Source: Ulvibacter litoralis
GTDB lineage: Bacteria; Bacteroidota; Bacteroidia; Flavobacteriales; Flavobacteriaceae
Reading direction: 5' to 3'
DNA length: 64,000 nt
Assembly: GCF_900102055.1 (NCBI RefSeq)
Contig: NZ_FNBA01000001.1
Location: 310,001-374,000, forward strand
Of this stretch, positions 44,274-53,024 are shown in pieces. The notes beneath the pieces were generated by a model. That model saw nothing but the letters and a program-made list of their open reading frames with translations. It did not search any database and was not told the DNA's origin. Each line of letters begins with the position of its first letter. Positions within the stretch are counted from its first letter, which is position 1. A program made the translations under genes and the position numbers.

Positions 44274-45050
44274 ATGTCTAAGAAAAAACCGCTTATTTTA
44301 GTAACAAATGATGATGGAATTACCGCTCCTGGTATTCGAGCCCTTATTGAAGTAATGAACTCGATTGGTGATGTTTATGTGGTTGCGCCTGATGCACCAC
44401 AAAGCGGAATGGGACACGCCATTACCTTAAACGACACCTTGTACTGCGATAGCATTACTGTTGCTAAAAAAGAACCTCAAATAGAATATAGTTGCAGCGG
44501 GACTCCAGTTGATTGTGTGAAAATTGCTGTAAATGAAATTTTAAAACGCAAGCCAGATTTATGTGTAAGCGGAATTAATCACGGAAGCAACTCTTCTATC
44601 AATGTAATTTACAGTGGCACCATGAGTGCTGCAGTGGAAGCGGGAACGCAAGGAATTCCTTCCATTGGATTTTCATTATTAGACTACTCAATAGATGCTG
44701 ACTTTGAAGCTTCAAAAAAGTTTGTGAAGAAAATTGTGAAAGAATGTCTTAAAAACAAACTTCCCAAAGGAGTTGTGCTTAACGTAAACATTCCGAAGCT
44801 TTCAGCAAAAGAAATCAAAGGAATTAAAGTTTGTAGACAAGCTGATGCACACTGGGAAGAAAAATTTGACAAACGCACCAATCCTGTTGGACGTGATTAT
44901 TACTGGCTTTCGGGCGAATTTGTAAACGAAGACAAAGGACAAGACACCGACGAGTGGGCGCTGGCGAATGGCTATGTTTCTGTAGTTCCTGTTCAATTTG
45001 ACTTAACAGCCCACCATGCGATTAAAGAAATTAACACCTGGGATATCTAA
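44274..45050 (+). CDS. surE: 5'/3'-nucleotidase SurE
   Basis: From ATG 44274 the protein is 258 residues. It has the metal motif LVTNDDGITAPG near the N-terminus, CSGTPVDCVK, SGINHGSNSSINVIYSGTMSAAVEA and FPSI-type core strands. SurE is a metal-dependent nucleoside-monophosphate phosphatase linked to stationary-phase survival. It is first in the series surE - small membrane protein - lpxB - NlpC/P60 - comEC, and shares one base with the next gene. Confidence 0.95.
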   Translation: MSKKKPLILVTNDDGITAPGIRALIEVMNSIGDVYVVAPDAPQSGMGHAITLNDTLYCDSITVAKKEPQIEYSCSGTPVDCVKIAVNEILKRKPDLCVSGINHGSNSSINVIYSGTMSAAVEAGTQGIPSIGFSLLDYSIDADFEASKKFVKKIVKECLKNKLPKGVVLNVNIPKLSAKEIKGIKVCRQADAHWEEKFDKRTNPVGRDYYWLSGEFVNEDKGQDTDEWALANGYVSVVPVQFDLTAHHAIKEINTWDI

Positions 45051-45349
45051 TGAATAAAACTATAGCTAAAGAACTTTTTATCGGATTGCTTATCGGTATT
45101 GTATCAAACCTTGCTGGAAGTTATTTGTATTTATTTTTCTTATCGAATGTTAAGGAATTAAGTATTGAAAGCACCTTTGATGTAGCACTAGAACAAGGAT
45201 TGCTAGGAACTGTCATTGCACTTGGAGCTTTATTAAATTTTGTTGCCTTTTTTGTTTTTCTGAAAAAGAAGCAATACTATAGAGGACGCGGGGTTATATT
45301 TGCAACACTCATCGCAGCCATTATCATATTAATTTCAAAATTTTATTGA
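45050..45349 (+). CDS. Small three-helix membrane protein, unknown
   Basis: The 99-residue protein has three predicted membrane helices (about 8-30, 48-70 and 80-97) separated by charged loops (NVKELSIESTFDVALEQ and KKKQYYRGRG). It starts on the surE stop (TAATG) and ends 17 bases before lpxB, so it belongs to this operon. I recognise no named family. The context suggests an inner-membrane accessory to lipid A or envelope synthesis, but that is position-based only. Confidence 0.75.
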   Translation: MNKTIAKELFIGLLIGIVSNLAGSYLYLFFLSNVKELSIESTFDVALEQGLLGTVIALGALLNFVAFFVFLKKKQYYRGRGVIFATLIAAIIILISKFY

Positions 45350-45366
45350 AACATAGCTTGTAACAA

Positions 45367-46485
45367 ATGAAATACTACCTCATAGCTGGTGAAGCCTCTG
45401 GAGATTTACACGGCGCCAATTTAATGAAAGCCATTCAGCAACAAGATGCTGAGGCAAGCTTTCGTTTTTGGGGTGGCGATCTTATGGAAGAGGTAGCGGG
45501 AACTCCTGTAAAACACTATCGTGAGCTAGCATTTATGGGCTTTGTAGAAGTGCTTTTTAATCTGCGCACCATTTTTAAAAATATTGCACTTTGCAAAAAA
45601 GATATTGAAGCTTACAATCCAGATGTGCTCATCTTTATAGACTACCCTGGTTTTAATATGCGAATTGCAAAATGGGCGAAACAAAAAGGCTTTAGAACAC
45701 ATTATTATATTTCTCCACAAATCTGGGCTTGGAAAGAAGGCCGAATTAAAGACATCAAACGCGATGTAGATGAGATGTATGTAATTCTTCCTTTTGAAAA
45801 AGACTTTTACGAAAAGAAACATCAGTTTCCTGTTCATTTTGTAGGACATCCATTAATTGATGCCATTTCAGATAGAACGCAAGTTGTTCCTGAAGAATTC
45901 AAAAAAGAAAACGGTTTAGATACACGCCCTATCATTGCATTACTTCCAGGAAGTAGAAAGCAGGAAATTTCAAAAATGCTCGCTGTTATGCTTTCTGTGG
46001 TAGAACGTTTTCCCGACTATCAATTTGTTATTGCGGGGGCTCCGAGTCAAGGCGCCGAATTTTACGCTCCTTTTATAAAAAAACAAAATGTGCACTTACT
46101 ACTCAACAAAACATACGATTTGCTGAGTATTTCTCATGCAGCCTTGGTTACTTCAGGAACAGCTACGCTAGAAACGGCACTATTTAAAGTCCCTCAAGTG
46201 GTTTGTTATAAAGGAAGCAGAATATCTTACGAAATTGCCAAACGCATTATAAAGTTAAAGTACATCTCTTTGGTAAATTTAATTTTGGACAAAGAAGTAG
46301 TCACTGAGCTTATTCAAACGGAATTCAATGCTAAAACGCTAACACACGAACTCACTAAAATTTTAGACGAGTACCAAAGAGCTACTTTGTTTTTAGAGTA
46401 TTACGATTTGGAACAAAAACTTGGTGGACGTGGTGCTAGTAAAAAAACAGCCTCTTTAATTATTGAAGCAATAAGTGCTAATTAA
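45367..46485 (+). CDS. lpxB: Lipid-A-disaccharide synthase
   Basis: The 372-residue GT19 glycosyltransferase joins UDP-diacyl-glucosamine and lipid X to make the tetra-acyl lipid A disaccharide. Family motifs are YLIAGEASGDLHGANLM, MGFVEVLFNL, IDYPGFNMRIAKWAK, YYISPQIWAWKEGRI, HFVGHPL, LLPGSRKQEI and LVTSGTATLETALF. It is a peripheral inner-membrane enzyme. It lies between the small membrane protein and the NlpC/P60 gene. Confidence 0.96.
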   Translation: MKYYLIAGEASGDLHGANLMKAIQQQDAEASFRFWGGDLMEEVAGTPVKHYRELAFMGFVEVLFNLRTIFKNIALCKKDIEAYNPDVLIFIDYPGFNMRIAKWAKQKGFRTHYYISPQIWAWKEGRIKDIKRDVDEMYVILPFEKDFYEKKHQFPVHFVGHPLIDAISDRTQVVPEEFKKENGLDTRPIIALLPGSRKQEISKMLAVMLSVVERFPDYQFVIAGAPSQGAEFYAPFIKKQNVHLLLNKTYDLLSISHAALVTSGTATLETALFKVPQVVCYKGSRISYEIAKRIIKLKYISLVNLILDKEVVTELIQTEFNAKTLTHELTKILDEYQRATLFLEYYDLEQKLGGRGASKKTASLIIEAISAN

Positions 46486-46523
46486 TTAATTTTTCATAAT
46501 TTTAACGAAACCCAATTCTTTTT

Positions 46524-47027
46524 ATGAAAAAGCTCCTCCTACTAGCTCTTTTAGCTGTCTTTTTTAGTTCCTGCGGAAGCTCCAATAGAGTTACCAAAAC
46601 CAATGTAAACAAGTCTGAAAAAATCATCAATAAATCCATTAGTGGAAAGTTGGACAACATTGTAGATTATGCCAAAACATTTGAAGGCACTCGTTACAAA
46701 TACGGCGGAACTACTAAAAAAGGAATGGACTGCTCTGGTTTGGTGTTTACAGCCTTTGGCAAAGAAAATATTGCCATGCCTCGTATTTCTAGAGACATGG
46801 CAAAAAAGGGACGAAAAATCAACCTATCGCAAGCAGCTGAAGGTGACTTGGTCTTTTTTCAAACCAATAAAAGCAGGCGTGTTATCAATCACGTAGGTTT
46901 GGTTGTTGAATCCAATCGTGGCGAAGTATTCTTTATCCATTCTACCACTTCAAAAGGTGTTATTATTTCCTCCTTAGAAGAACGTTATTGGAAAAGTGCT
47001 TTTGTAGAAGCACGTCGCGTCATCTAA
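46524..47027 (+). CDS. NlpC/P60 family cell-wall hydrolase lipoprotein
   Basis: The 167-residue protein has a lipoprotein signal (lipid Cys17, FFSSCGSSNR) and a C40 peptidase domain with the complete triad: Cys70 (KGMDCSGLV), His123 (INHVGLVVE) and His139 (FFIHSTT). It would cleave peptide stems of peptidoglycan from the periplasm. Length and motif spacing are those of the Spr/YafL type. It sits between lpxB and comEC, 50 bases before the latter. Confidence 0.92.
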   Translation: MKKLLLLALLAVFFSSCGSSNRVTKTNVNKSEKIINKSISGKLDNIVDYAKTFEGTRYKYGGTTKKGMDCSGLVFTAFGKENIAMPRISRDMAKKGRKINLSQAAEGDLVFFQTNKSRRVINHVGLVVESNRGEVFFIHSTTSKGVIISSLEERYWKSAFVEARRVI

Positions 47028-47076
47028 AAATTTTGTATCTTTAAAAAGCAGCAACTTCCCTTCTACACTAGAAGGA

Positions 47077-49107
47077 ATGAAGTTTATTAATTACACCGTT
47101 ATATATTTTGCTGTATTAGTTGCTTTGGGCATTTTAACCGCTCATTTTACACCTACTTTCTTTTTCTCACTTCCTTTTCTTGCGGTACTAACAATAGCTA
47201 TTATTACAAGTTGGTTTATTGCTAGAAAACAATTATTCCCTACTCTTTTCTTCGGAAGCCTTGCCTTTATAGCTTTCTTCGGAATTGGATTCGCAAATTA
47301 CCAATTGCGATTACCGACCTATCAGAAACTACATTATTCGCATACTACTTCAGAAAACAAAGCTGCCGTCCTTCAGCTGAAGGTTTTGGAAGCACTGAAA
47401 CCTGACAATTATTACATCAAGTTTATCGCCACCGTTCAAGCTTCAGAAGGAACGAATACAACAGGAAAAGTACTGCTCCAAATACACAAAGACAGCTTAA
47501 TACCTAGCATAACAGTTGACGACATTCTCTTAGTTTCAGCTAGCCTACAAAACATTCCGAAGCCATTAAACCCACATCAATTCGAATACGCTAATTACAT
47601 GAAAAATCTGGGCGTATATCATCGCGTCTTGATTTCAAATGACTACATTTTACAACACTCAAAAGGTAGCAAAACCCTGCGAGGACATGCCGAATCACTT
47701 CGGAATTACTGCTTAAAAAAACTACTACAAACCGACATCACCACGGACGAACGCGCCATTACACAAGCACTTGTTTTGGGGCAGAAAAAAGATATTTCAA
47801 AGCAATTGTATGCACAATATGCAGCTGCAGGAGCGGTACATATTCTCGCCGTATCAGGCTTGCACGTTGGAATTATCTACTTAATTTTCTCATTCTTACT
47901 ACGTCCTTTAACACATCTGCCGCATGGCGAAATAGTGCACTCTGCCCTCGTAATTCTACTACTTTGGTGCTTTGCATTTATCACAGGTTTGTCGCCCTCA
48001 GTAACCCGTGCAGTCACCATGTTTTCGTTTTTTGCGTTTGCAACTGCATTACGGCGAGACACCAATTCAATAAACACCTTGTTTTTGTCTTTTTTAGTAC
48101 TACTATTAATCAATCCGTTGTGGTTGTTTCAGGTGGGATTTCAAATGAGCTATATGGCAGTCGCAGCTATTTTATGGATACAACCAACATTGTATTCGTA
48201 TTATCGTCCGAGGTTTTATATCGATCGATTGTTTTGGGGAATTTTCACCGTAAGTATTGCTGCACAGTTGGGGGTATTTCCGTTAAGCTTGCATTATTTT
48301 CATCAATTCCCAGGCTTGTTTTTTGTAACCAATTTAGTCGTACTCCCTTTTTTAGGACTCATCCTTTCTGCGGGGCTTCTCATTGTGATGCTAGCCGCTT
48401 TTTCTGTGCTTCCTGAAAAACTAGTCTTATTCTATAATTTTGGAATTGAATATCTGAATAATTTCATTGCTTGGGTTGCTACAAAAGATCATTTTATAAT
48501 TGAAGATATATCCTTTTCAGAAGCAAAGGTACTAGCGAGTTACTTAATTATTATTTCAGTTTTCTTACTTTGGAAAAAGCTTAGTTACAGAAGAACAGTA
48601 TTGGTATTATGTAGCTTCAGTCTTTTTATGGGTGTTCTCATTTGGGAATCGTACACCTCTTCAGAAACAAGATTAATTGTGTTTCATAAAAGCAGAACTT
48701 CACTTATTGGTTACAAACAGGCGCGCGCTCTAAAAATTTTCCGAAGTAATTTAGACACAGCAACTACATTTCAAAAAACCAATCCGATCAAACAATACCG
48801 AATAGGTGAAGCCATTACAGTTTTTTCCGAAGCACCACTTCAAAAAATCTTTAGATATCGCGAAAAAACAATCCTTGTATTAGATAGTTTAGGCGTGTAT
48901 CCAATGATTTCTGAAGGCAGCATTGTTCTGCTCACTGAAAGTCCGAAAGTACATTTAGAACGCCTCATTGACAGCTTGAAGCCGGCGTGTATTATTGCCG
49001 ATGGAAGTAATTACAGGTCGTACGTGCAACGTTGGGAAAAAACATGTGCACAAAAAAAGCTCCCTTTTTACCATACTGGCAGCAAGGGAGCCCTTATCAT
49101 CGAGTAG
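47077..49107 (+). CDS. comEC: ComEC/Rec2-type DNA uptake channel, without nuclease domain
   Basis: The 676-residue membrane protein has an N-terminal DUF4131 region with helices and a soluble OB-like part (about 1-190). The competence domain (about 215-490) carries the conserved QALVLGQKKDISKQLYAQYAAAGAVHILAVSGLHVGIIY and GLSPSVTRA segments. The C-terminal 170 residues lack the HxHxDH metallo-beta-lactamase motif, so the nuclease part of longer ComEC proteins is absent or degenerate. It would pass single-stranded DNA across the inner membrane. The gene also holds six copies of the octamer CTTCGGAA or its complement. Confidence 0.9.
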   Translation: MKFINYTVIYFAVLVALGILTAHFTPTFFFSLPFLAVLTIAIITSWFIARKQLFPTLFFGSLAFIAFFGIGFANYQLRLPTYQKLHYSHTTSENKAAVLQLKVLEALKPDNYYIKFIATVQASEGTNTTGKVLLQIHKDSLIPSITVDDILLVSASLQNIPKPLNPHQFEYANYMKNLGVYHRVLISNDYILQHSKGSKTLRGHAESLRNYCLKKLLQTDITTDERAITQALVLGQKKDISKQLYAQYAAAGAVHILAVSGLHVGIIYLIFSFLLRPLTHLPHGEIVHSALVILLLWCFAFITGLSPSVTRAVTMFSFFAFATALRRDTNSINTLFLSFLVLLLINPLWLFQVGFQMSYMAVAAILWIQPTLYSYYRPRFYIDRLFWGIFTVSIAAQLGVFPLSLHYFHQFPGLFFVTNLVVLPFLGLILSAGLLIVMLAAFSVLPEKLVLFYNFGIEYLNNFIAWVATKDHFIIEDISFSEAKVLASYLIIISVFLLWKKLSYRRTVLVLCSFSLFMGVLIWESYTSSETRLIVFHKSRTSLIGYKQARALKIFRSNLDTATTFQKTNPIKQYRIGEAITVFSEAPLQKIFRYREKTILVLDSLGVYPMISEGSIVLLTESPKVHLERLIDSLKPACIIADGSNYRSYVQRWEKTCAQKKLPFYHTGSKGALIIE

Positions 49108-49128
49108 TGAAACACTTAACTAAAAACG

Positions 49129-49668
49129 CTACCCTTTGAAATTACTTTTAAAGTTTTGTTGGTATTCCTGCCATGCTTCGGCAGTATTTATTTCTTTATA
49201 CTCGTCGCTTGCAATCATTTTTAAATAGATTTCTAATTGCGCTGGTGTTTTATATCCTGGCACAGCTTGAATAAGTGCTCCATCATTTTCAAAAAAGACC
49301 AAACTAGGATAGCCACGTAATTTTAAAGCATCTGCAAAAAAGTGCGTTGCATTTCTTCCTTTTCTACCTTCTTGGTAGTTAGGATTGGTATAGGTAAAAT
49401 CTTCGAAGGTAATTTCTTCTGTTCCTTCAGCATTAAATTTTACAGCGTAATAATTCTTATTAACATATGCTATCACATCTTTATTACTAAAAGTATTTTT
49501 ATCTAGCATTTTACAAGGACCACACCACGTAGTATATACGTCCATAAAAATCTTTTTGGGTGTCGTTTTTTGTAACTCTAAAGCCTCATTCATTGTCATC
49601 CAATTAATTTTTTGAGCACTCATAGAGCCTACAATCATAATTGTAAAGACAAAAAGTAATTTTTTCAT
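49129..49668 (-). CDS. Exported thioredoxin-family protein
   Basis: The 179-residue protein has a signal peptide (cut about residue 18, GSMSAQ) and a thioredoxin fold with redox motif WCGPCK (Cys49 and Cys52). A cis-proline-region strand (LRGYPSLVFFENDG) is present. It probably acts in the periplasm as a disulfide reductase or chaperone. It is downstream of the second peptide transporter, beyond a terminator, so it is separately transcribed. Confidence 0.88.
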   Translation of the reverse strand: MKKLLFVFTIMIVGSMSAQKINWMTMNEALELQKTTPKKIFMDVYTTWCGPCKMLDKNTFSNKDVIAYVNKNYYAVKFNAEGTEEITFEDFTYTNPNYQEGRKGRNATHFFADALKLRGYPSLVFFENDGALIQAVPGYKTPAQLEIYLKMIASDEYKEINTAEAWQEYQQNFKSNFKG

Positions 49669-49702
49669 GTTCTTAATTTTTCTGTTGAGATAATATGAAA
49701 CA

Positions 49703-49734
49703 AAAAACGTTCCAAAAATTGGAACGTTTTTTTT
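49703..49734 (-). terminator. Terminator after the second POT transporter
   Basis: Arms AAACGTTCCA / TGGAACGTTT around a 5-base loop with T-runs on both strands, 16 bases beyond the transporter stop. Confidence 0.88.
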
Positions 49735-49749
49735 AATAAAGTATTGTAT

Positions 49750-51534
49750 TTAACGCACTCCGTGCATCAGTTTTTTAAGAATAGGATTTAATACGATTGC
49801 AATCACCCCAGCTCCTATTGGAATTAGTGTAAAAATTAAGAAGAAGGTTCCCATAGAGTACTGTTCAGATATCTTATCGATCATTCCTCCCATGGTTCCT
49901 GCTGCTTTTTGTCCAACAGCAATGGCTAAATACCAAACTCCAAACATGAATCCAATCATTCGTGGTGGCACAAGCTTACTTAAATACGACAGTCCTACGG
50001 GTGAGATACATAATTCTCCCATAGTGTGTAATAAATACGCTAATATTAAGAAAATCATACTTACCGAAGCCGTTTTAGCCCCTGATGGAATTTCACCTGC
50101 TCCGTAGGATAGTATTGCGAAACCAAGTCCTAAAAGTATCAATCCGATACCGTATTTCATAGCTGCGCTTGGATTGTACTTACTTTCCCACCATCTTGAG
50201 AATAATGGCGCTAGTGTAATAATAAAGAAAGAGTTTAGAATTCCGAACCAAGTTGCTTCAATTTCTGTCCCTGCTTCTGAAAACTTATTAGACAATCTAT
50301 AGATTACAAGAAACCATAATCCTGCAAAAGCAATGGCCAAAATGATATTTGAAAGTCCGATACGAGAGAAAGTCTTTTTGGTAAGTAAGATGATTACCCA
50401 AGTAATGATAATTAGAGGTACTGTCGTTAAAATGGCATCAACCACTTTAAAAATCATTGCAGAATCTCCTACTAACGTACGGTCTGTATAATCTCTGGCA
50501 AAAATGGTCATCGATCCTAATGACTGTTCAAAGAAAGAGAAAAAGAAAACCGTAAAGAGACCAAAGATGGAAACTGCTATAATTCGGTCTCTTACTACAG
50601 GAAGATATCGTACTATTCTGGTAACTAACAATATTAAAAACAATACTAAAGCTGTTAAAACAACAACGTTGGTTCCACTTAAACCACCAACCGTAAAAGG
50701 CACTAAATTGATACCTCCAATTTTTTCTAACGGATCGTTAAACAAGTATAACAAACCACCTACAGACGATAAGATTATCAAGAATTTATCGAACATTGTA
50801 AAAGGGTTCAATTTCTCGTCATCTAATGGTATTTCTTGTTCTGCTGGATTCGGTTCATTTATATTTTGAGGCAATTCAACTTCATGTAATTTGGTAGGCT
50901 TTCCTCCTACTGCACCAAAAAGGTCTTTGGCTAATAAAAATTGAAGCATTCCAAGAAGCATAAAAATTCCTGCCAGTCCAAATCCGTAGGACCATCCAAG
51001 TGTTTCAGCTAAATATCCGCAAAGCATCATTCCAAAAAAGGCTCCTGCATTTACTCCCATATAAAAAATGGTGTAGGCGCCGTCTTTTTTCGACTCTTTG
51101 CCTTTATACATTTCAGAAATAATAGAGGTAATATTCGGTTTAAAAAAACCTGTACCTACAATCAACAATGCCAATCCTAAGTAAAACGAAGACGTTGTTT
51201 CAAGTGCCATTGCTGCATGCCCTAAGGTCATAACAATACAACCTACTACCACTGCCATTCTATAGCCTGAAATTTTATCGGCAAACCATCCCCCGATAAT
51301 AGGTGTTAGATACAGCAAAGAAGCATACGTACCAATAAGTGCTAGTGCATGCTCACGTGGCCATTCCCAACCAGCATTATCACTTAACAGGGGTGCTGTT
51401 AAAAATAATACCAATAAAATACGCATTCCATAAAAGGAAAAACGCTCCCACATTTCAGTAAAAAACAACACAAACAAAGCTGCTGGATGCCCTAATACTT
51501 TGTCTTTAAATAAATTTTCAATATCCGTATTCAT
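49750..51534 (-). CDS. Proton-dependent oligopeptide transporter (POT/PTR2), long copy
   Basis: The 594-residue MFS-fold transporter starts with the POT signature FTEMWERFSFYGMRILLVLFL (first helix, ExxER motif) and the PTR2 pattern FFKPNITSIISEMY. At least twelve helices are present, plus a long central loop (about residues 215-250) and extra helices after it. It imports di- and tripeptides using protons. It is a paralogue of the next gene upstream, separated by a terminator. Its length, longer than the 461-residue copy, suggests the two-extra-helix bacterial type. Confidence 0.92.
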   Translation of the reverse strand: MNTDIENLFKDKVLGHPAALFVLFFTEMWERFSFYGMRILLVLFLTAPLLSDNAGWEWPREHALALIGTYASLLYLTPIIGGWFADKISGYRMAVVVGCIVMTLGHAAMALETTSSFYLGLALLIVGTGFFKPNITSIISEMYKGKESKKDGAYTIFYMGVNAGAFFGMMLCGYLAETLGWSYGFGLAGIFMLLGMLQFLLAKDLFGAVGGKPTKLHEVELPQNINEPNPAEQEIPLDDEKLNPFTMFDKFLIILSSVGGLLYLFNDPLEKIGGINLVPFTVGGLSGTNVVVLTALVLFLILLVTRIVRYLPVVRDRIIAVSIFGLFTVFFFSFFEQSLGSMTIFARDYTDRTLVGDSAMIFKVVDAILTTVPLIIITWVIILLTKKTFSRIGLSNIILAIAFAGLWFLVIYRLSNKFSEAGTEIEATWFGILNSFFIITLAPLFSRWWESKYNPSAAMKYGIGLILLGLGFAILSYGAGEIPSGAKTASVSMIFLILAYLLHTMGELCISPVGLSYLSKLVPPRMIGFMFGVWYLAIAVGQKAAGTMGGMIDKISEQYSMGTFFLIFTLIPIGAGVIAIVLNPILKKLMHGVR

Positions 51535-51562
51535 AGAATTGGTTTTAAGGAATGTATAAAAA

Positions 51563-51599
51563 CAGAAAAGCCCTATACATCTATGTATAAGGCTTTCTT
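51563..51599 (-). terminator. Terminator between the two POT transporter genes
   Basis: A long hairpin (AGAAAAGCC-TATACAT / ATGTATA-GGCTTTCT, one mismatch) ends just before the stop region of the 461-residue transporter and is followed by T on the minus strand. Confidence 0.75.
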
Positions 51600-51609
51600 A
51601 TATTTTTTT

Positions 51610-52995
51610 TTAATTTTTTGCTACTTCGTATCCTTCAGCTTCGTCTTCCATTACACGCTCATTATCCTCTGCACCGTGTGTAAGCTTCTCTAGTTTCTTA
51701 CGGAAAATCATTACTAACAATCCGAAAATAACACAGAAAACAGCAATTCCTGTAAAGATTGTATATTCTCCAAGTGATGCTGAAGCTTCTCCTAACAATC
51801 CTGCTAATTTGTTTCCTAATCCTGTCATCGCAAAATAAACTCCCATCATTAAAGAAGCATATTTTAGCGGCGCTAATTTTGTGATGTACGATAATGCTAC
51901 AGGCGACAAACATAATTCTCCAACGGTGTGAAATAAATATGCTAATACCAACCAGTACATTGCTGAAGACCCTTCTGCCTCATATTGTCCTGCCGCAGCA
52001 GTCATGAAGAAAAACCCTGTACCCATGATAATAAGTCCTACAATCATTTTAAATAGAGATGTAGACACTTTTCCTCTTAGTTTACGCATTGCCCAGAATC
52101 CTGCTACTGCTGTTCCTAAAAAGATGATAAACATTGCGTTTAAAGATTGGAACCAAGACGCAGGAACTTCCCACCCCATTAACAATCTATTTGTTTTTTC
52201 TTTCGCGTAAATATTCATCAATCCACCTGCTTGCTCAAAAGCACCCCAGAATACGATTACCAATAAGAACGAAATAAATAATACAATTACTCTATCTTTT
52301 TCAATTTTAGTCAATGGTTTTTTCATTAACTCTTTATCCGCTTCACTTTCCGAAGAAGACAAAGAATTACCAACATGCTTTAAATGCTTTTGTCCAGCCA
52401 AGTACTGAATTAACCCTAAAGCCATTCCAATTCCTGCCAATCCGAAACCATAGTGCCATCCGTGAACTTCACCAACATATCCAACGATTAAACTAGATAA
52501 AAAGGCTCCAACATTAATTCCGATATAAAAGATTGTAAATCCTTTATCTCTTCTAATGTCTCCTTGCTTGTATAGTCCACCAACCATCGTAGAAATGTTT
52601 GGCTTCAACAAACCAACTCCTGCGATAATTAATCCAAGACCTGTGTAAAAAGCCCACATTTGCTCAATAGCTAAAATACTATGTCCAGCTACGAGTAGGA
52701 TCCCACCGTATAAAACAGCTTTTTTCTGACCTAAAAATTTGTCAGCAATCCAACCCCCAGGAATAGATGCTACGTACACCAACATTGTGTACCACCCGTA
52801 AAGCGCTAACGCTTCTCCATTTGTCCATCCAAGTCCAACATTATCACCTGTTGTTGCTGCTACTAAATACAATACTAAAATAGCGCGCATTCCGTAATAT
52901 GAAAAACGCTCCCACATCTCTGTGAAAAATAAAACGTAAAGTCCTACGGGATGTCCAAATAACTCTTTTTGTTTTGGTTGTACTGCTGTTGACAT
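51610..52995 (-). CDS. Proton-dependent oligopeptide transporter (POT/PTR2), short copy
   Basis: The 461-residue transporter has the same POT marks as its neighbour (FTEMWERFSYYGMRAILVLYL; LLKPNISTMVGGLY; GELCLSPVALSYITKL) and about twelve helices. It takes up small peptides by proton symport. It begins 29 bases after the dipeptidyl peptidase stop, so peptidase and transporter are probably one transcript, matching release of dipeptides outside to their import. Confidence 0.93.
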   Translation of the reverse strand: MSTAVQPKQKELFGHPVGLYVLFFTEMWERFSYYGMRAILVLYLVAATTGDNVGLGWTNGEALALYGWYTMLVYVASIPGGWIADKFLGQKKAVLYGGILLVAGHSILAIEQMWAFYTGLGLIIAGVGLLKPNISTMVGGLYKQGDIRRDKGFTIFYIGINVGAFLSSLIVGYVGEVHGWHYGFGLAGIGMALGLIQYLAGQKHLKHVGNSLSSSESEADKELMKKPLTKIEKDRVIVLFISFLLVIVFWGAFEQAGGLMNIYAKEKTNRLLMGWEVPASWFQSLNAMFIIFLGTAVAGFWAMRKLRGKVSTSLFKMIVGLIIMGTGFFFMTAAAGQYEAEGSSAMYWLVLAYLFHTVGELCLSPVALSYITKLAPLKYASLMMGVYFAMTGLGNKLAGLLGEASASLGEYTIFTGIAVFCVIFGLLVMIFRKKLEKLTHGAEDNERVMEDEAEGYEVAKN

Positions 52996-53024
52996 ATATT
53001 TTTATATTAATTAATACTTTCTTG

